Source of the DNA: Chromobotia macracanthus
Lineage: Eukaryota; Chordata; Actinopteri; Cypriniformes; Botiidae
Assembly (NCBI GenBank): GCA_036877525.1
Contig: JAZGTH010000005.1
Span: 1,166,001-1,230,000, forward strand
Direction of reading: 5' to 3'
Length of the DNA: 64,000 nt
This document shows positions 46,407 to 58,613 of the stretch, piece after piece (positions within the stretch are counted from its first letter, which is position 1; every line of letters begins with the position of its first letter). The notes below the pieces were generated by a model that saw nothing but the letters and a program-made list of their open reading frames with translations, was not told where the DNA came from and searched no databases. The position numbers and the translations under genes were made by a program.

Positions 46407-47639
46407 AATGTAAAATTGCTTGTTCAATTATTCTACTGAGAAAAATGTACATGCATATAGCATCAGACTTACATCAAAGATTTGTTCAATATGTCTGTGA
46501 ATGATTAAATGACATTTTTCTAGCGGTGGAGAAACCATCAAGCTTAATGTGGTGTCTCTCCTAGTAACCAAAACAGAGTGGAACTCAACATTTGTACTGG
46601 AACATCTTATAAAAAGCTTAAATATTGTCTTCTGAGTGCTATTCATTACACGACAAGAGAGCATCAACTTAAACATCATGCCAGCAGAAGAGGAGCACTG
46701 AGCCCCAATACACAGGAAGACTGAAAGGCTGGTGAGATTCTTCATCTGTAGTGCCTTTCATCTGCTCAAAGCAATCCATCCTGTAGTCAAACCTTATTCA
46801 ACCCTGATCATCCACTCTGTTTCTACCTTACAATCAAGGAGTTACTTATAGACAACTTTTGTTTGCTAAGTGGACCCTTAAATATAATGTGTTATGACAC
46901 TTAACCGAGTCCTAACATTTCGTTGGAAGTCTGTTTATTATACTCTCCTAATATTCTCGGCCTCTGCAAGCTGTTCATTATGATAAAACTTTAAATCCCT
47001 GTGTCGATCTGACCCCTGGTCTTTCAATTTTTAAATGTTGGTATGAGTTATAAGTTTGATCTAGTCGAGGCTAGGTTAGGTATGTTCGGGTGAGGTGACT
47101 GCAAGAGCTATTGTGACAGTGTGAAGAAGCAAAGTTATAGGTGATAGAAAGGCAATTGCATCCATAAAATACTAAAACACTATCCATCTAAATATTTTAA
47201 GTGGAATTTTGATGCACTTGGTAAAGTTTTGTAGAAGGTTCTAAAATCTCTGAGAAACATTTGTTTTTTTAGTTTTCTTTAGATGCAGTTGTCTTATTAA
47301 GATATGATTAATTTCAGAATAATTTGCACAAAAAACTGTTTTACTTAGATTCTTAGAAAAAACTCAGATTATTTATTATAGATTAGTATTTGTAATACAA
47401 TTGATAAATCAGCAAATATGAGTACAATTTAACAGACTTCAGAATTTTATGCCATTGATTGATTTATTGATTAATTCATTTATTCACTTACAACCCCTTT
47501 GTGAATGTGTACTAGTAACAGTTTCAGACAAATATTTACATATATATGAAGTGCTAATAAAATACAAGTCATTGAATATGTTGCACTACTTAAATATAAA
47601 GACAATATTTACAAAAATGTAAAAACTATAAAACAACAT
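46403..47639. other. intergenic DNA, nothing recognised
   Basis: A 105-codon minus frame (46745-46428) has no family similarity that I recognise and is probably chance. Confidence 0.3.
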
Positions 47640-47965
47640 AAAATCAGTATCAGCCGGACAACCTGAATTACATCTACAGCTCTCTGTTCTTTAAACACAC
47701 ACACACCTCAAGCATGCATGCTCCAAACACTGGCATAAGAAGATCTGAAGCAAGCTACTTGATTTACATGGCTGGGGTCAAAGAGAATGCATTAGGTCTG
47801 CTGGAGAGAAGCCCTGCAAAAGCAGCAGAGTTATAAAGTGCACAGATTGCAGCCGACACATTACCTATCCATAGCAATCAGAGGATTACACACTCAGGGC
47901 TAAAACTTCTCTCTACAATACAGTACTCAACCCCTCACAGTGTGACATAAACCCCACGGCTTCCT
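47640..47965. promoter_or_regulatory. candidate conserved non-coding block
   Basis: GC-balanced, repeat-poor stretch with a GGATTA bicoid-type site (47884-47889) and a short (CA) run at 47695-47706. The regulatory assignment rests on texture and position only. Confidence 0.2.
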
Positions 47966-48988
47966 TCTTTATTTTCCGTTTGTGTTTAATTTCTGCAAAT
48001 ATAAAATATCTAAGCCTTTCTTATACATATGTTAAGTTGGTTATTATGAGATATCTTTTAGTAAAATGTTAAAATGTGTTTTCCTGTATTTTTGTGTATT
48101 AAAATCAAATGCAAATCAGCAATTGTTATATTTAAATCAAGATGTTTGTTTAAAGGTAAATAGCATTTGTGTCTGCTCACAATGAGTTGTAGTCAAAGAA
48201 ACGCTTTTAGTGAGATGAACTATGTGAGGATGACTTCTTGTACTGTTTATGAGTTTCACAGCTGTGGTCTGACAGCATTTCACAGGAGTAAAGCTGGTCA
48301 CAGCTCTGCACAACGTCTGCCGACCTATAGTCAGAACATAAAACAACATTTAGCATCCCCATTTATACAAACCGTATTAGGTCTACGTCAAAGCAGGCCA
48401 AACCATGCCAGAATTTCTCTTCTTTGCACACACAGAAAGGAAACATAACTGTCAAACTACTCAAGTAATATAACTCGGGGTATGTTTATTTAGTCAGTAT
48501 TTGTACAGGCACACACCCTGAAGATAAAAAGGTTACAAAAAGGTTTAGAGCAGGAAATTAACTATTTAAAAAGGTTTTGAAGTAAGTGTTATGTTGTTTA
48601 AAAAAACATGCACACAAAATATAAGTGTTTGGACTTTAGATTAGAATCCTAAATGCAATCCAGTAATAGCATCCACAGAATGGACGTTTCTTCAGTAATG
48701 TTTATTCTGATCATGCCCTGCAGTAAATGCATGACCCCCTAAACCCCATAAATTTATATTCATACATTTCACAAGGCATATAGAAAGACCTTGATCTTGA
48801 AATGTTTGTATTTGACTAAACTAAACCAATAGACATGCTTGGTATAACTAGTCATATTTTTTTACATCATAATAAATATAATCATAATCATAATTCATAA
48901 TTAGCAGCATTAAAACTTTTAGTTAGCCCACACTATCTTAAATGCTATTTGCTAGTCTTAATCCCACAAGGGAACTGGGGCTGGAAGA
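47966..48988. other. intergenic DNA, nothing recognised
   Basis: No feature identified. Confidence 0.3.

Positions 48989-49016
<28 letters not shown>
48989..49016. repeat. (CT)14 microsatellite
   Basis: Uninterrupted dinucleotide run. Confidence 0.95.
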
Positions 49017-49021
<5 letters not shown>

Positions 49022-51924
49022 GGAGTTTGATCACCAAATTTCTGTCATCTACACCTTAGTCTGGTCAAACTTACGTTTTTCATCTAAATTGAACACTGTG
49101 AGAGACTGTGAGGACTTTTGGTATGGTCAGCCTTTTGCTGGTTGAAAAACAAAAAGGTAGTTGAAAAACACTCAAAACACATTTGGATAAGTGATTTGTA
49201 TGATAAAAAGTATAAATAAAATTATCTAAAAGTAATTATATAATAATTCAACATTTGCACTGATAAATGTATACAGAATGTATAGGCCTCCTGTTTTCAT
49301 TTAAAAATTCAAAAGGAACGTCACAGAGTCTATCCCAGTTATTAAATCAGAACCAAAATTTGGTTGCCATGTTCACACAGCACCAGACTATGGTTGTCAG
49401 TCTCATATTTGCGTGCTTAATAGGTTTGTGTTCCCACACTTCAGTTATTTAGTGACAAATACATTCCATAACCGAACTCACCTGTAAGTAAATGCAGTTG
49501 TCAATCCTACAGATTGACAGTGTGAACATGGGCTTTGTATAATAGATCATTCCTGATTGATGTCTTTAAGAAGCTACTTTTTCACACTTTATGACTGCAA
49601 GTATAAACGTTTTCAAAGTTTAAGTCTTAAGGTGATCAAAAATCATTCATGCAAAACTAACAAACTGTATATAAAATGTTTATGTTCTGAATTTCAAAAG
49701 GAAACATTACATTACTATGTTAACTATTTATTTATGTTATAATATATTATATATTATGTTGAGATTTATTTGCTGTTTAAAATTATAATGTTTGTTTATA
49801 ATGTTTGTTTTGTTTGTTTATAATGTTTGTTGTTGTTGTTGAATATGAATGTTTTGTGCACTAATGTGCAGTAAAGGGAATACATTTATTAGATTATTTA
49901 GAAGTTGATTAGTAGCAGATTTAAACTGTTTGAACTGATACCCTTATTTTATTAGTATAACAACCTACACCAGCTAGTGTACAACTCACACCAGTATAAC
50001 AAAAGCATTGTTTGTACCTGAGTTTACATAGGTAAGGACTTGTTGTGAGGACTTTAGTTTGTAACAGACCAATGTGGGAATTCAAAATCTAATAATTCAA
50101 AGCTAATCTTAACATTAATGTCTTTAATGTCAATATCACTTTATCACTTCAATTTTTCCCACACCATAACAATACAGTATCATTTTTCACAGAGTGAGAT
50201 AGGCAGAGGCTGCACTTGACATGATTGCCCTGTTTAAACCCATAGTAAACACTTCAAGACTCCTGTGTCACCATGACATTACTTTAGCTCTTAAAGTGAC
50301 AGTATTCTTCATGCTCACGCAATGCATTCATACACAGTTATAACTACAAGGCCATTTTTTGATTTATTTTGTGTTACATTATGAAAAAGGTTAGCCGGTA
50401 GTGGACTTATATATATATATATATTTCTGTACTGATTTTGAAATTTAAGTTATTTAAACTAATGTTTTAAACTGTGATATGGTCTTATTCGAAAACATTT
50501 GCAAATTAGCGGAAGTATTTCATAAACAAACATGAAAAAGGGTGGAGAGTTTATAGAATGTTATGAATGACAGGTATTTCAATTCTGTCAAAATCTGTAA
50601 ACCGTTCTCTTATTGGTAAATAAGGGGGCAGATACTCTGTGTAAGTATGCCATACTCTGTGCATACTTACCTTTACCTTTAACCTAGAGCCATTCCACAG
50701 CCTCATACGTGCATGTGTTGTTAATATAAACTTATTACAATCTCCCATGAATCCATCTGCAAATGAACTGAATGAATTGAATTCAGTTTGTAATGGCAGC
50801 TGTGCAATCAAATACTGATACGACCATAGCAGCATTGGCAGGCCGTGCAGGTCTGTAGGCTGAGCTAAAGAGGTGAAGAATGAAACAGATCTTTTAAATA
50901 CTGTCATTGAGAAGGATCTACCTTAACAAGGTAACTCAAGATGGCCCAATTTAGAGCAGCTGTTCTTTCTAATCCATTGAATATTGTGGATTACTGCAGT
51001 GTAACTGAACATTTCCAGCAATATATTTTCCCGTGATTGCGACCTTATTTGATGGACCCTGAAGCATATCAGTTTTATGTTCTTGATTAACAAGCACACG
51101 TTTGTGTCTGATTGTTATTACACTTAAGCCAATAAGATGAGCATGTTCAGAGTTTAACTGGCTTTACCACACAGAACTGTAAGAAACACACACAGCACTT
51201 TCTGCATGGGACTTCATTTTCAGTTTCTTGAATCTGAAGTTTTATTAAGGGTACCTCGAAATGTTTTCCTTTAAAGTATATTAGGCTAATTTTTAATTCC
51301 CTTGTAATTTTTTTTTTGCCTTAGCTATTTACAAGATAATTTCAGTGTAAGATTGAAAATTTACATTTTTAGAGCTAATTTGTTTTATTCATTGACAGCA
51401 ATTCACGTTGATGAACTGTATGTTTCAATGTCTACAATGTGCACATTTGTACTGCACTGGTCTATCTATTGCATCCAGACAGATAATCCATTCTGTAAAC
51501 AGCTGTAGTAAATGTTTAGAATAAACAATGTTATTGTCTATTGGTGTGAATATTAATGTTATAGTTAGCATTCTCAGTGGCCCTTGCTCTGCTGATCAAA
51601 CTATCTATTACTTAATGGTTTGGGAAAATGATGAATGTCCAGTAGTATCACAAAATGGACCTTATCAATATTTGGTCAATTATATTGCATACTATTTTCA
51701 CATTATCTGCATTATCTGTGTTTTTCTTCTTGTGCAGCTTAAAGGATGAATGCAATCAATGCTGAATAACAGAAAAGTATGTCCATGTTAAATAACCAAT
51801 GTGAGTGCTTGCTACTGCAATGGCCCTGATGGTTTTACAAGAGTGCAGGAGATTTATGAGTTCATACTGTAATGATGTAATAAAGTCACAATGATCCAAA
51901 ACTGGGCTCCATGTGACTCCATAA
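49017..51924. other. AT-rich intergenic DNA with minor simple repeats
   Basis: Holds a 'ataatgtttgtt' minisatellite-like stretch at about 49785-49840 and a short TA run at about 50408-50424. Otherwise no gene or element recognised. Confidence 0.3.
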
Positions 51925-52045
51925 AGAACTGCAGAACCTTTCATTTGACAAAAGGTTCTTTGTAGTGGAAAAAGGTTATTTAGACTATTAAAAGGTAAGA
52001 AAGAAATGGATTCTTCTATGCCATTACTGTGAACAATCTTTGAAC
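51925..52045. repeat. GGTTCTT-type MITE copy
   Basis: 'ctgcagaacctttcatttga' and 'aaaggttctttgtagtgg' with a diverged right half, related to 14704-14785 and 13826-13930. Confidence 0.45.
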
Positions 52046-53029
52046 AAACTTTAACAAACTTTCTAATTTTAAGAACATATACTTAGCCTTCATTTCATTC
52101 TACTAAGCAGCACTGAATGCATTTGATTCAGTTCTCTTCATTGTGTGGCTTTTGACTCTGTCACCCACATGACTGCCTCAAGCTTATATTCTTCTGTAAG
52201 CTTTTAATTACCCTCTATTGTTCTGATGCACTTTGCACTCTGGGGCAGCATAGCACATTAAAGGGATTAGTTATACATACCTTGTGTGATACAAGAAAAT
52301 GTCCCCATGTCTTTGCCATGTCCTGTCAGATCTTATTCTTACAACTGCTTCTGTAATGAATTGTGTGTTATCTAATGTTTTGGTAGCAACATAATTTATC
52401 TTAGCACAGCACTAGAACACTGAACACTAGATCAGATACACTTGTTTCTATCTGACTCACATTCCAAATCAATGTGTTCTGTCCCAAGAACATTAAACTA
52501 TTGGCCTTGTGTGGATATCAAAACTGACACACTGCTGTTGTGGTCACTTACAACTGATAGATGGATCCTCACAACACACATTTTAAAGGAGAAATCACTT
52601 ACAGAAATGCCCAAGGTGACAGATTACTTTTTTGATTTAAAGAGATATTAATGAAGCAATACTAATGAAGTATCATGCCTAACCTCTTTGAATTTTTCAT
52701 AAAATTATGAAAAACGTGATATTTTGTGGTTTAGGCTGTTTTCTGGGTTTTTAGCATTTTCAGGAAACAGTATTTTTAAAAATCTGTGAAATCTAAAAAT
52801 GACCATAACCATCACAAGAACTGGGGGACTACCAAAGAGGGCTGTGTTCCCTACAATATTCAGATTAGTAGTCAACAAAGCATTTTTCATTTGCAGATTG
52901 ATCAATTTTAATTATTATTAAAATTTTAATTATGTGGTTACAGTCTTATTAAGTATAGACTGTACATTATTTTAAGCTTTGTTACAGTAGATTTAGAATT
53001 CATATATGATTTAATTTAGATTTAAAAGA
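52046..53029. other. intergenic DNA, nothing recognised
   Basis: No feature identified. Confidence 0.3.
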
Positions 53030-54450
53030 AGACTTAGCTGCAAACAGCAATTACAGGGTGACGCCTATTAATGGCACCAAGGGAAATTAGTTGGCATCTC
53101 TGATAATGAGATTAATAAAAGCAGTTAAAGAAAACAGTTAAAACTAATAATAACAATATTATTATAACATCTCATAACATTTGACCAATAGGCCAATAGG
53201 CACTGTTAACAACTGTTTATGAGGCTGTCAGGATGTTGTGTCAATGACACCTACACAGTTTCATGTCAATACACAAAAGTTTTGTAAGGATACAGTCTGA
53301 TTTCAATTCTATATGCTTGCCATTAAATTTGTTGACATGGTATAAGAAACGGATTCAAACAATCAACATGAATTCCATAACTTTTTATGTCTAAGTGTGT
53401 CTAGATGCTTCATACCAAGATTCGTGCAAATCAGACAAATTCTGTGGCAGGAGTTCTAAAAAGTAGGTTCAAAATGGCATACAGCAAGTGGCATTGACTA
53501 GGACAAATTTGTTATCGTAGGAGTCAATTAATCTCAAGAAAGGAATTGCATGAACCTCATGTTACATGATTTCAGTCATGTGATATAAGCACTTACATAT
53601 ATTTTGTTATATATCTTGACTACTAGGTGGCATCAGCCCCAAACTTTGCAGGTCATCCCAGACTATGGTGATGATGAACCATACCAAGTTTTGTAACAAT
53701 ATGTAACAAATTGTGTTTGTTAACTACTACATTTAACAAAATTCATAATGGTTAACACCATTATGAATTTTAACATCAGATATCATTTGACGACCATTTA
53801 ACATCAGATATCATTTGACTCGATGAATCTAAAGAGACCACTCTTATGGTATTAGACCAATGTTTTCAAAAGTTAAAAGCAAAAACAGCAATTTTTCATA
53901 TCTCTGAAAAATTTTGTCACAGTGCAACCAGTAGGTAAACAAGTAGACAAAACTGTGCCTGCACCCTCAAGATGTGTCTTTGATGACACATAGATGCTGT
54001 AGATCTGTAGAAGGAGTTCAAAGAAGTAGTTTTAGGAAAATTTAAAATGACGTGAAAATTTTTAATGATAAAAATGAGATTGTAGGGTTCATTGGAATCG
54101 ACATGAGCCTTGAAATCAGATGAAGAATTTTATTCCTAGGACTTACGGTTCAGAAGTTATGAGACAATTGAAGATGAATGAAAGAAGATGAGTGAAAATT
54201 TGAACTGTTGGTGGTCCTAAAGGGTTTAAGGTAGAGGCACCAAAATTGGTCCAGTAACACTTAAGACTGTTTTCTATCTGTGTGCCAAATTTCACAACTT
54301 TTTACCATACAGTTCTGCCGTAGACTCGAGCGCAAGAAGAAGAAGACAAAGGAGTATAGCCGCAAGCAGTGATTACCGGGGTTCAGGCACTTTAAGACTT
54401 TGGCATGCCTCATGAAAATAGAAAATAGCCATTTTCATGTCTAACCAGCA
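53030..54450. repeat. interspersed repeat family C, long copy
   Basis: Begins 'agctgcaaacagcaattaca' and runs through 'gtctagatgcttcataccaa' to 'gccaaatttcacaactttt'. From about 54355 a further start 'agccgcaagcagtgattacc' begins an adjacent truncated copy. Non-coding. Confidence 0.55.
53738..53822. repeat. 15-bp-arm hairpin followed by a short direct repeat
   Basis: Arms 53738-53752 and 53757-53771 (aaaattcataatggt and its complement), loop of 4 nt. The stretch 'ttaacatcagatatcatttg' then occurs twice about 30 bp apart. Confidence 0.85.
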
Positions 54451-54579
54451 CTATAGGAATAAGCATTGTAAATAAAGCTCTCCAACTTCCCAACCATCCA
54501 AATAACTCTGCATTGCAATCCTCTGCCTTGGAGGATCTACTATGATAGTATTCATATGTGCAATCAAATCATTGATAGT

Positions 54580-54960
54580 TTAGTAAATGTCAGAAACAGA
54601 AAAGCAACAGGAAGTATTCAAAACTTTGCATACTCCACCTTCCTTTGCATTTAACAAATCCAAAGTAAGCCTATTCTGAATTACAGCAGTTCTAATGGCT
54701 TTTAGTTCTTCATTCAACAAAACAGACTTTTCTGGTGTATCATTAGACAGAGCTTCTAACATATAGGCTAAACCGTTGATCTTATTCACTGCAGCTACAA
54801 CACCATTTAAAGGAAACATTCCCCAGCCAATGGCTGCAGTCTGTGAAGCCCATGGATTTGCAAGATCATGACTGGCCTTGGCACAAGCAATGTGTGATTT
54901 ATGTTGTCGAATAGTTGAACTCCAGGGGCCACAACCTCCAGATAACAGCACCCAGTCCAT
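54580..54960 (-). pseudogene. retroviral Env transmembrane-subunit fragment
   Basis: 126-codon open stretch with the hallmark order of a gamma/epsilon-type Env ectodomain: a small-residue hydrophobic segment, a leucine-rich heptad region, an 'NRLTLDLL' immunosuppressive-domain-like stretch, and CX6CC. There is no membrane anchor or cytoplasmic tail in frame and no surface subunit or furin site, so it is a fragment. The open length may be chance survival. Confidence 0.65.
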
Positions 54961-55462
54961 TACAAATCAGCTGAAAATGCAGTGATGGCTCACTCCTGCA
55001 TATCCAATAGTATGATGAACTGGCTAAAGTGTAGAGTTGGCTGAACGGGCATGTACCAATCTCATTGGTTACTCTCACTTGGCACAGGCAGTGCTTCCCC
55101 CGCAGTGGTGCAGGTGCGTGATGTTGTATTCACTTCATCTGCTCGCCATGTAGACTTTCAGGAATGCAGTCAGGGACAAAAACAACAGGACACCAGGCCT
55201 CATTTTATAGGGTTGATGTCCTTTCTGTGCCAGAATTTAATTTGTCCACCAGGGCAGCCACATAATCTGCCACAGTGACCTCCATGTCTCCTGCTGGGGG
55301 GAGCTTGCACATGGTTGACCGAAGGTTCAAACAAGGAAGCAGCAGCAACAGTTCAACTGCTGACAGTTAAGTGGTTGAGGAATTATGGCTTTGTTATTTG
55401 GCTTTGTTTGTCCTGATTATCACCAGTACTTGGTTCTGCAAGTACTTAATGTGTCTGCAAGA

Positions 55463-55816
55463 TTAGTAATGTGTGACAGGCCCAGTGCAGGAGCTATTGT
55501 CACCAGGTTTTTTTAGTTCCTTTTCAGAAGTCCAATGAGTGGAATCATTGGGTGATGTGTGGCCCTTTGTTGATTCACCTAACACCTTATCACGTGCAGC
55601 ATAGTATAGTATACATGAGCAGCAACAATTAACCAGGTCAAGGAAACTTTGCATTTGCTTTACGATCTTTGGTTCAGGAAATGAGCGAATGAGCTGAACT
55701 GTCAAAAGGCACTTCTTACCTTTAGACAGTACATGACCCAGATAGCGAAGTTGGTCTTGACCCCTTAGAGCTTTTGTTTGGAAGCTTTGAAGTCTACAGA
55801 GGTGAGGACATTGCAA
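55463..55816 (-). pseudogene. retroviral pol fragment (RT thumb/connection)
   Basis: 117-codon stretch with the 'YLGHVLSKGKK' turn and 'PEPKIVKQMQSFLDLVN' that follow the catalytic core in retroviral and Gypsy RT. The catalytic aspartates are upstream and not recognisable. Confidence 0.65.
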
Positions 55817-56289
55817 ACAACAACAGAAGCAGTCTTGCAGATGGAATTCATAATAGTTGGCACGTCAGGCACAACAGGACATAAAGGAGAAACAAGTTAA
55901 TTGATTTGCGCAAGTCTTGTGTGAGACGCCGACTTGTTTTGTCAGCTTTCTGTACAGAGTTAATTGGAGTGTTGTAAGGCGAGTGTATTTCTTTCAAAAT
56001 GCCTTGAGATCAGTTTTCAATGACAGCAGCAGTGCCCTCCTCCTTCCTTTTGGAGATGGAATATTGTTTGACATAAACATGTTTCTGTGTTTTCAGGATT
56101 GCTCTGTATGGTGTGACATTGATCAACCCAGCCTTGTCTTTGTGTTCCACCCAGAGGGTGGGGTTTACCCTTGCTCAGCTGTGGTTGCATCTCACTAGAT
56201 AAAAACAGAGCAAAAGGAAAAGAAATAGACATTAGCATCAGTAAAAAAAATCTGCATACCCATTTTGTGCATCATATCTCTGCCCAAAA

Positions 56290-56621
56290 AAGGTGAATTT
56301 GGAATAATTGTAAAGCAATGTCAGATTTAAATCAGGTTTTGTTCTGTGTTGGAGGCAAACGATAAGGAGGTGGAGCTGGAGACTGATATATTAAAGGATT
56401 GTCTGTGTTGATTTTAGGTTTCTCAAACATTTTTTATTTTGATTTGTTGTGGCAATGCATGCAAACTGAGTATCTGAAGTTTTGGTTTTATATTTTTTTG
56501 GTTTGTCAAAACCTTTGTCCCAATACATTTTCATATCTTTCAACTTTTTGTAACAGTCTTTCGTGTATGTATAATCCCATTTAGGATCTCCCCAGCCCCA
56601 ATTTATCATACAAACTTGCAT
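56290..56621 (-). pseudogene. gag-like fragment with PPPY motif
   Basis: A 76-codon open frame rich in Lys, Trp and Tyr, followed in the next frame by APPPYRLPP (about 56380-56355). A PPxY late motif after a basic N-terminal domain is typical of retroviral gag, and its position 5' of the pol remnant agrees. Confidence 0.4.
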
Positions 56622-56640
56622 TATCTAAGTCAAAGCTATG

Positions 56641-57689
56641 AAACAACCCATCACGTGGAAAGTGATTGACTTCGAAATCGATTCAGACCACCCAGCCAAA
56701 TTGGCTAGAAATGGAAGTGTTCAAAAACCACAATTGGATCTAAACCTCCAAACTTCTGGGGACCCCCCAGTATTGACCGAGGAATACTCTGCTCCATGGT
56801 ATAATGCTGATGAGAGTAATTTAGAATGTATGTGCTCACGCAGACTTAAAATGGGTAAGTAGACCACAATAAGTGTCGTATTTGACATGTTCCTGAAAAA
56901 AATATTAGATCATGAATGAAGAGACGAGGAGTCCAGGGTGGAGATGTTGAGGTTTTTTATTAAAGACCCTTACTGTTCAATTGTCAGCTTAGAAAGAGAC
57001 CGAGTACACAAAAATCACAACTACATATTTCTCTCTGCCTGCTCAAGCATTAGGCATACTTTCTAGTTCCTGGGTGGACCATATCTTGTTTATCATTTCT
57101 TAACAGAAACATAGGAGGTAGTTCAGCCTTGCATAAAACAGATTATGTTACACAGCATTAAAAGAAAAGAATGGAAATTTATTTATCTATTACTACTTAT
57201 GTCCCCACACAAGAATACTTAAAACAACAAAACAGAAAGAGTAATAGTTGGTTTTGGCACAAGACTGTGAATAGCTTTGCTTTCAGTGTCCAAAACCCTG
57301 CAGTAGGATCTATATGGTCATGACTCTTCTCAGTACAAGAAAGTTAATCTTGCAACAATAAATATTTATTAATATTTCTTCATTTACGCTGTTGAGTTCT
57401 TTTTGTGTTAGGCATTGATAGTCATCAGATAAAGGTTTTTGGCCAGCAACACCTGTGACAATTACTGACATACCCAAATAGTTTACATAAAATGTTTCAG
57501 TTTAAGAGCAGGTTTTGATTTGGGACAGAAAAACTGAATCAATTTGTTTGTATTCATAAAACCTTAAACAACCACAAATATAAAATAGAAATGGGATTGA
57601 TGCAATCAGAGCGTGTGGGATCAACCAAATTATAGTTGCTCTCTGTTGACAGGTGATCTATTGCAATATAAGTAGGATCGTTTTTAAAG
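56641..57689. other. spacer, possible LTR traces
   Basis: A plus-strand 74-codon frame at 56638-56862 has no recognised family. About 56935-56965 contains TTTATT (AATAAA on the minus strand) in a context similar to the other LTR-like ends, so part of the 5' LTR of the retroviral relic may lie here. Not established. Confidence 0.25.
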
Positions 57690-58010
57690 TGAACTAAATA
57701 TAGGTGCAAGCTGCTATGGTAATATTTCAGACTATCCTCTATATACATGCCAAATTTCATAACTTTTTACTCTACGGTTCTATGGGCTGCCATAGATTTG
57801 AATGAAATAACAATAATAATAAATAATAATGAGATCCTGAGATACTTTTTGTCATCTTGCCATCTAATACCTTCATGTGTTTTTCGGAAAATTCAAAATG
57901 GCAGGAAAATCTTAACGACACAAAATGACGTCCTAGGGTGCGTTGGAATAAAAAAAAAAGTTATGATCATAAACGTGAGTTAAATTTAAAACTGTTGGTT
58001 ATGCTAGAAG
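57690..58010. repeat. interspersed repeat family C, left part interrupted by solo LTR
   Basis: Ends 'aactgttggttatgctagaag' and resumes after the LTR at 58609 with 'agaaggtttgaggtagaaac'. The family copy at about 54195-54235 reads straight through this junction, which identifies the pre-insertion site. Confidence 0.7.
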
Positions 58011-58306
58011 TGTAATGAAATCAGACTCCAGAACACAGATGGTTAGAGACCAAACAGACGGTTTATTGAACACACAACAATGGTAAGTATGCAGGCGAGT
58101 AGTAATAGTAATAATGTCCTTGAGTGACAGGGACTAAACCTTAAACTTCGTTGATGTCTTTACCAGTGAGTTGAGGTGCACAGAAGATTATGAGGGTATC
58201 CAGGAGCTGGGAACGGAACGTTGAGCAGAGGAGTAGGAAACACACTGACGCTGGAGAACACAGGGGAAACCACAAAGACAACGGGAATTGATAGCAGGTA
58301 AGCTAG

Positions 58307-58450
58307 ATAGGAATGAGTCCTAGCATAGGAATGAGTCCTTGCATAGGAATGAGTCCTTGCATAGGAATGAGTCCTTGCATAGGAATGAGTCCTTGCATAG
58401 GAATGAGTCCTTGCATAGGAATGAGTCCTTGCATAGGAATGAGTCCTTGC
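58307..58450. repeat. 18-bp tandem repeat, eight units, inside the solo LTR
   Basis: Exact 18-bp periodicity, unit 'ataggaatgagtccttgc', with the first unit carrying one substitution (tagc). It is a multiple of 3, which produces an artefactual repetitive reading frame. Confidence 0.97.
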
Positions 58451-58502
58451 CCATAAGGTAGACCAGACAATGTGCCAGAGGTGTGTGTTTGTGCCAGTGT
58501 GT

Positions 58503-58512
58503 GCTTATATAG
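58503..58512 (-). promoter_or_regulatory. TATA box of the solo LTR
   Basis: CTATATAAGC on the minus strand, about 50-60 nt before the tandem array. Confidence 0.6.
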
Positions 58513-58613
58513 TGCAGGTGATGATGGGGTGATAGTGAACAGGTGTGCATGATCAGTATTCCGGTATGAGATCGTTGACTGGGGGCGGAGACTGGTGTTT
58601 CCGTGACAAGAAG

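Larger units (their letters stand above)
54580..56640 (-). pseudogene. degenerate endogenous retrovirus (gag-, pol- and env-like remnants)
   Basis: Three pieces in retroviral order on the minus strand. First, 56621-56290, a basic/tryptophan-containing frame followed, after a frame change, by a proline-rich PPPY late-domain-like motif, suggests the matrix end of gag. Second, 55816-55463 (with weaker similarity up to about 56200) matches the RT thumb/connection region, with KKGK-type and KQMQSFL motifs. Third, 54960-54580 is an envelope transmembrane-subunit remnant with a CX6CC cysteine motif after an ALQNRLALDLL-like heptad stretch. Most of gag, the RT core, RNase H, integrase and the env surface unit are absent or unreadable. 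Frames carry stops and shifts, so no product is expected. Clear flanking LTRs were not identified. Confidence 0.65.
58011..58608 (-). mobile_element. solo LTR (Gypsy-like) with 5-bp target-site duplication
   Basis: 598-bp insertion. On the minus strand it starts TGTCACGGAAACACC and ends TTCATTACA, that is, TG...CA ends. It is flanked on both sides by the 5-bp duplication AGAAG (58006-58010 and 58609-58613). A TATA box CTATATAAGC (plus 58503-58512) and an AATAAA signal (plus 58062-58067) give the U3-R-U5 order. An 18-bp unit is repeated eight times just after the expected transcription start. No internal coding region, so it is a recombined solo LTR. Confidence 0.85.

Noticed and set aside
46428..46745. 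105-codon minus-strand frame
   Set aside because: No recognisable domain, no splice or promoter support, composition like surrounding DNA.
58307..58450. Possible CRISPR-like array
   Set aside because: Head-to-tail 18-bp units without spacers in a vertebrate LTR; a simple tandem repeat.
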